DNA of 6,995 nucleotides from Planctomycetota bacterium (lineage in GTDB: Bacteria; Planctomycetota; Phycisphaerae; Sedimentisphaerales; Anaerobacaceae), in NCBI GenBank assembly GCA_013202635.1, contig JABMRO010000707.1, positions 1 through 6,995 of the forward strand, written 5' to 3'. Shown one piece after another: positions 4,765 to 6,995 of this stretch (positions within the stretch are counted from its first letter, which is position 1; every line of letters starts with the position of its first letter). The notes below the pieces were generated by a model. The model ran no database searches. It was not told the DNA's origin and saw only the letters and a list, made by a program, of their open reading frames with translations. A program made the position numbers and the translations under genes.

Positions 4765-5097
4765 ATGGACTTAAGTGAAAGAGCCATTGGCCTGTTAGAG
4801 AATAATGAAATAGCAAGAAGGATAATAAAGAAATTATTGGATGCTCAACATTATCGTTATACATGTATCGAAGGAAAAGGTGCTACAGTAGGAACGGGTG
4901 GCGTATTAAAATTTGATGATCATACAGATAAAGAAGTTCACAGTATAGCGAAAGAACTTTGTAACGAAGGAATATTAGACTTCGATATTGTTGTAACCCT
5001 GCCGGTCTATTATTTAAAAGGAGAAAAACTGGTGCCTGGGGTTGCAGCACCACGAAATGAAGAATTGAGAAAAACAATTTCTCAATGTAAATTGTAA
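4765..5097 (+). CDS. Conserved-looking 110-residue protein of unknown function
   Basis: A small soluble protein with a very good ribosome binding site (AAGGAGG at 4749-4755, 9 bases before the ATG), so it is very probably translated. I do not recognise the family. It begins with a helical region (residues 1-28, MDLSERAIGLLENNEIARRIIKKLLDAQ), continues with YRYTCIEGKGATVGTGG (about 31-47), a Gly-rich segment that could be a ligand-binding turn, then a helix (KEVHSIAKELCNEG) and strands (FDIVVTLPVYYLKGEKLVPG). There are three cysteines without a cluster motif, no signal peptide and no membrane segment. It lies downstream of the NifU-like gene on the same strand, with the hairpin element between, and a decayed TsaA-family fragment follows directly in the same frame. 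This context suggests, but does not prove, a role in the same cofactor or metal pathway. Confidence 0.75.
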   Translation: MDLSERAIGLLENNEIARRIIKKLLDAQHYRYTCIEGKGATVGTGGVLKFDDHTDKEVHSIAKELCNEGILDFDIVVTLPVYYLKGEKLVPGVAAPRNEELRKTISQCKL

Positions 5098-5100
5098 AAG

Positions 5101-5262
5101 GCTATCGATCTTACAATACCAAAGATAGCATATCAACCAATAAGTATAATACACTTGGATTTTAAGCAAAGAGGAAAAGTACCTATTCAGGGAACATTGT
5201 CAAGAATTTTGAAATGGAGAGTTGAAGTCTTTCCAAATGACCAAGTTGGTTTAAAGGCATAG
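5101..5262 (+). pseudogene. Second N-terminal TrmO/TsaA-family remnant
   Basis: Directly after the stop of the 110-residue gene and in the same frame, the translation reads IAYQPISIIHLDFKQRG, KVPIQGTLSRIL, KWRVEVFPNDQVGLKA and then TAG (5260-5262). It matches the first 45 or so residues of TrmO/TsaA proteins: the P-I-G-I-I-H strand, the V-P-I-Q block and the VEVFPEYVEGLKDL segment. It stops just where the FSHL-type core should begin, and there is no trace of the remaining two thirds. No ATG, GTG or ribosome binding site precedes it. It is best explained as the residue of a third TsaA-family gene that once followed the 110-residue gene in an operon. Confidence 0.65.
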
Positions 5263-5545
5263 AGTGCATTTATTCATGTGCATGTCGATATGACAGTTGA
5301 GTTTTTTACAATTTGTTGATGGCGATGTGTCGCTGGGATAATGAAGTAATGGCGAAGAATCAACGTTCTTAAGGTCCACCCCAAACCTCTATTTATGCTG
5401 TGGTAGGCCGAATGCACGAATTTAACCTTCTCTATAACAGATAAAATATACAAGTGCCAGAAACCTGAAATCAAATCCGATATACATATTTTTTGTTGGA
5501 CGAGCAAAAGAATATGCCCCTCAGACGCCATTAGAGTTTAATAAT
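5263..5545. other. Gene-free region
   Basis: About 280 bases with stops in all frames on the plus strand. An open frame on the minus strand (5274-5531) shows no recognisable motif and lacks a clear ribosome binding site. There is one very small inverted repeat (GCGA/TCGC near 5327-5338). I see no RNA gene, terminator or other element here; it is probably decayed sequence. Confidence 0.5.
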
Positions 5546-5548
5546 TGA

Positions 5549-5632
5549 TGCCTACTTAATCTGTTCGGCTCTGACAACGTTACCGATGCAGGGGTGGCCA
5601 AGTTTAATGTGCTGAGATCTCTGAGAAATCTG
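5549..5632 (+). pseudogene. Remnant of a TDAG-type leucine-rich repeat
   Basis: The frame after the TGA at 5546-5548 reads CLLNLFGSDNVTDAGVAKF, then NVLRSLRNLK. This fits one and a bit units of the L-x-L-x-x-T-x-V-T-D-A-G-L-x-x-L-x-x-L-x-x-L repeat, common in large planctomycete surface and cytoplasmic proteins. Only one unit is visible, with no start codon and no continuation, so it is a relic. Because it is short, chance similarity is possible. Confidence 0.35.
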
Positions 5633-5652
5633 AAAAATTTTATCAAATTTTT
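5633..5652. repeat. AT-only hairpin before the promoter
   Basis: AAAAATTT (5633-5640) and AAATTTTT (5645-5652) form an 8-bp stem around TATC, running into a T-tract. It could act as a weak terminator for anything upstream, or as an UP-like A/T tract for the -35 box that begins three bases later. Confidence 0.35.
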
Positions 5653-5654
5653 TT

Positions 5655-5683
5655 TTGACATAGTAGCACGAATATGATATTTT
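5655..5683 (+). promoter_or_regulatory. Probable sigma-70-type promoter of the dockerin-motif gene
   Basis: TTGACA (5655-5660) is a perfect -35 box. With a 17-base spacer it is followed by TATTTT (5678-5683), four of six matches to TATAAT; TATGAT (5673-5678) also lies near but too close. A start of transcription near 5690 would give a leader of about 45 bases before the ATG at 5734. An A/T-rich tract lies just upstream of the -35 box. Confidence 0.5.
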
Positions 5684-5733
5684 TATGCGCAATGAGAAAC
5701 CAATAAATTTGTAACTTTTTGGAGGATGTAGTT

Positions 5734-6744
5734 ATGAAGAGCTTTATTGCCTTAACAGCAGTTTTGAGTTTTGTAATTACAGGCATCGTGAAAGCTGCCC
5801 CTACTATCGCTGAGGTAACACATTCGGAATTTCAGGCGGTGGATGAGAACGGTGAACACATGTATAGCGCAACCGATAAAGTTGTTCTTGAAGGGATTTT
5901 GCTGCACAATCCGGCGGATATGTTAGATCCAACACCTGATGATAGTATTACAGAGACGTTCAATCTTGGCGGAGCCTGGCAAATCTTCTTCCAGGGCGAA
6001 GAAGATGACCACGCAGGCACGGCTGTTTTTTTAGGGCAGCTTTATAACAATCTTCCGTGGGTTGCTCCCGATGGAGGGTATTCCAACGAAGAGTTTGTAA
6101 CAGAACTGAGTCGTTTGAACACTGCTCAGTTTAGTCAAGGAGACAGGATACGGGTTACGGGCTATTATCTGTCATATAAAGGGAAATTGAATATCAATGA
6201 GCAGCATAACAACAATCCCGACCACGATTTTACCATTGAACTGGTGGAGCGAGGTGTCGGCTTGCCCAGTCCGGAAGTTGTTACGCTGGACGATTTGAAA
6301 GACGGCGATGACGAGTTCATTTTTGATGCTGATCGGCAAAGTGGCTGTGAGTATTATCAGGCCCGGCTGATAAAGATTGAAGATGTATATTTCGTGGATG
6401 CAAACGACTGGGGTGCGAATGGGGAGCTGGTAATAAGCGATGGCAGGAAGACATTTGGCGTAAAATTGGGGCGCGGCAATGGTATTTATGTCGGCTCGAA
6501 TAATCTAAATGAGACTTTTGATGTCATCGGGATTATGGACCAGGAAAGCCCTTACTTAACCAGTGGTTACCGGCTATATGTGATGAACTATGATGGAAAT
6601 GGTTCTGTTTTAGCCGGTCGTGAACACCGTCTGGCGGATAAGCCGGGTGATATTAATCTGGACGGTGTAGTTGACTCCGTTGATTTCGCCAAGTTCATTG
6701 AGGACTGGCTCGAACAAGAAGAAACTGATGTGGGAAATTTATAA
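5734..6744 (+). CDS. Secreted protein with OB-like repeats and C-terminal dockerin-type motif
   Basis: A 336-residue exported protein. ATG 5734 is preferred to the in-frame TTG 5719, because GGAGG (5721-5725) then lies 8 bases upstream and the signal peptide begins cleanly: MKSFIALTAVLSFVITGIVKA, cleaved near residue 21-22 before APTIAE. The body has strand-rich segments resembling OB-fold modules, for example GDRIRVTGYYLSYKGKLNI (from residue 136) and YYQARLIKIEDVYFVD (from about 207) followed by ELVISDGRKTFGVKLG. The C-terminus has one calcium loop D306-x-N308-x-D310-G-x-V-x4-D317-F, ending DWL, as in half of a type I dockerin. Full dockerins have two such loops; this single form at the extreme C-terminus is frequent in Sedimentisphaerales secreted proteins. 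The biological role is unknown. A pseudopilin gene follows 15 bp later, probably in the same transcript. Confidence 0.82.
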   Translation: MKSFIALTAVLSFVITGIVKAAPTIAEVTHSEFQAVDENGEHMYSATDKVVLEGILLHNPADMLDPTPDDSITETFNLGGAWQIFFQGEEDDHAGTAVFLGQLYNNLPWVAPDGGYSNEEFVTELSRLNTAQFSQGDRIRVTGYYLSYKGKLNINEQHNNNPDHDFTIELVERGVGLPSPEVVTLDDLKDGDDEFIFDADRQSGCEYYQARLIKIEDVYFVDANDWGANGELVISDGRKTFGVKLGRGNGIYVGSNNLNETFDVIGIMDQESPYLTSGYRLYVMNYDGNGSVLAGREHRLADKPGDINLDGVVDSVDFAKFIEDWLEQEETDVGNL

Positions 6745-6759
6745 AAATGGTGGTGAGTT

Positions 6760-6995
6760 GTGAGACGTGCTTTTACTCTAATTGAGTTATTGGTGGTTAC
6801 TTCCATCATTGCTTTGTTAATGGGGATTTTGCTTCCTGTTATGGGACAGGCGCGTCTTCAGGCAAAAATTGTTGCGGTCAATGCCGAACTGCGTGAAATT
6901 GGGATGGCACTCGAGGCTTATTCATTTGATAATGACGATAAATATCCGCCGACTCGCGTGGACTGTATGCTCGGAGGCCACTTCTATCAGCTTCC
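6760..6995 (+). CDS. GspG-like pseudopilin (prepilin-type cleavage/methylation domain), 3' truncated
   Basis: The first 78 residues of a type IV pilin-like protein that continues past the window. The start is GTG 6760: an in-frame TGA at 6754-6756 excludes anything earlier, and GGTGAG at 6752-6757 is the only, rather close, ribosome binding site. The N-terminus is MRRA followed by FTLIELLVVTSIIALLMGILL, so prepilin peptidase would cut before Phe5 with Ala, not the usual Gly, at -1; the conserved Glu is at +5. After the hydrophobic helix comes AELREIGMALEAYSFDNDDKYPP, the block seen in the many GspG-type proteins of Planctomycetota. It may be a minor pseudopilin of a type II secretion system or an orphan surface protein. 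The gene is tightly linked to the secreted dockerin-motif gene upstream. Confidence 0.9.
   Translation, partial: MRRAFTLIELLVVTSIIALLMGILLPVMGQARLQAKIVAVNAELREIGMALEAYSFDNDDKYPPTRVDCMLGGHFYQL

Noticed and set aside
4484..4864. Open frame of 126 residues on the minus strand
   Set aside because: It runs antisense across the NifU-like gene, the hairpin element and the start of the 110-residue gene, and shows no motif.
5101..5129. Hairpin GCTATC/GATAGC as a terminator of the 110-residue gene
   Set aside because: The 6-bp stem has a 17-base loop, no T-run follows, and the bases lie in the TsaA-like reading frame.
5274..5531. Open frame of 85 residues on the minus strand in the gene-free region
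   Set aside because: No recognisable domain, no clear ribosome binding site and atypical composition; best seen as chance.
5719..5733. TTG at 5719 as the start of the dockerin-motif gene
   Set aside because: It overlaps the ribosome binding site GGAGG (5721-5725) and would add an acidic MEDVV in front of an otherwise clean signal peptide; ATG 5734 is well placed.

Overview
The window looks like a piece of an anaerobic, moderately AT-rich bacterial genome, most likely Planctomycetota and close to the Phycisphaerae/Sedimentisphaerales. The best markers are at the right end: a secreted protein with a C-terminal dockerin-type calcium-loop motif, followed at once by a GspG-like pseudopilin with the FTLIELLVV N-terminus, a pairing common in that group. 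A remnant of a TDAG-type leucine-rich repeat also fits. The placement is inference from protein style; no rRNA or other phylogenetic marker is present.

Left part (1-1860): the winged-helix C-terminus of a gene that begins outside the window, then an iron-sulfur flavoprotein-like NAD(P)H/FMN oxidoreductase (196-798) with a compact four-cysteine motif, probably in one operon. Next comes a lipoprotein metallophosphoesterase (925-1836) that seems to start at a rare ATT codon: the strong ribosome binding site and the charged part of the signal peptide both lie upstream of the first conventional start.

Middle part (1890-5262): a disturbed, repeatedly rearranged stretch. It holds a truncated TrmO/TsaA-family fragment with an in-frame amber codon (1895-1990) abutting an IS200-type element whose TnpA appears intact (2043-2480, minus strand). 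A secreted protein of unknown function follows (2589-3248), with a tail that looks out of frame. Then come an intact TrmO/TsaA-family protein that unexpectedly carries a Tat-like signal peptide (3606-4142), a NifU/IscU-type Fe-S scaffold (4205-4633), a hairpin-bearing element whose right end resembles that of the IS200-like element (4636-4735), an unrecognised 110-residue protein (4765-5097), and a second decayed TrmO/TsaA fragment fused in frame behind it (5101-5262). Three TsaA-family sequences within 3.4 kb, together with a NifU-like scaffold, suggest a partly decayed metal-cofactor or Fe-S module.

Right part (5263-6995): about 470 bases with no intact gene (an LRR remnant, an AT hairpin and a plausible sigma-70-type promoter), then the secreted dockerin-motif protein (5734-6744) and, 15 bp later, the pseudopilin (from 6760, cut by the window end), which look cotranscribed.
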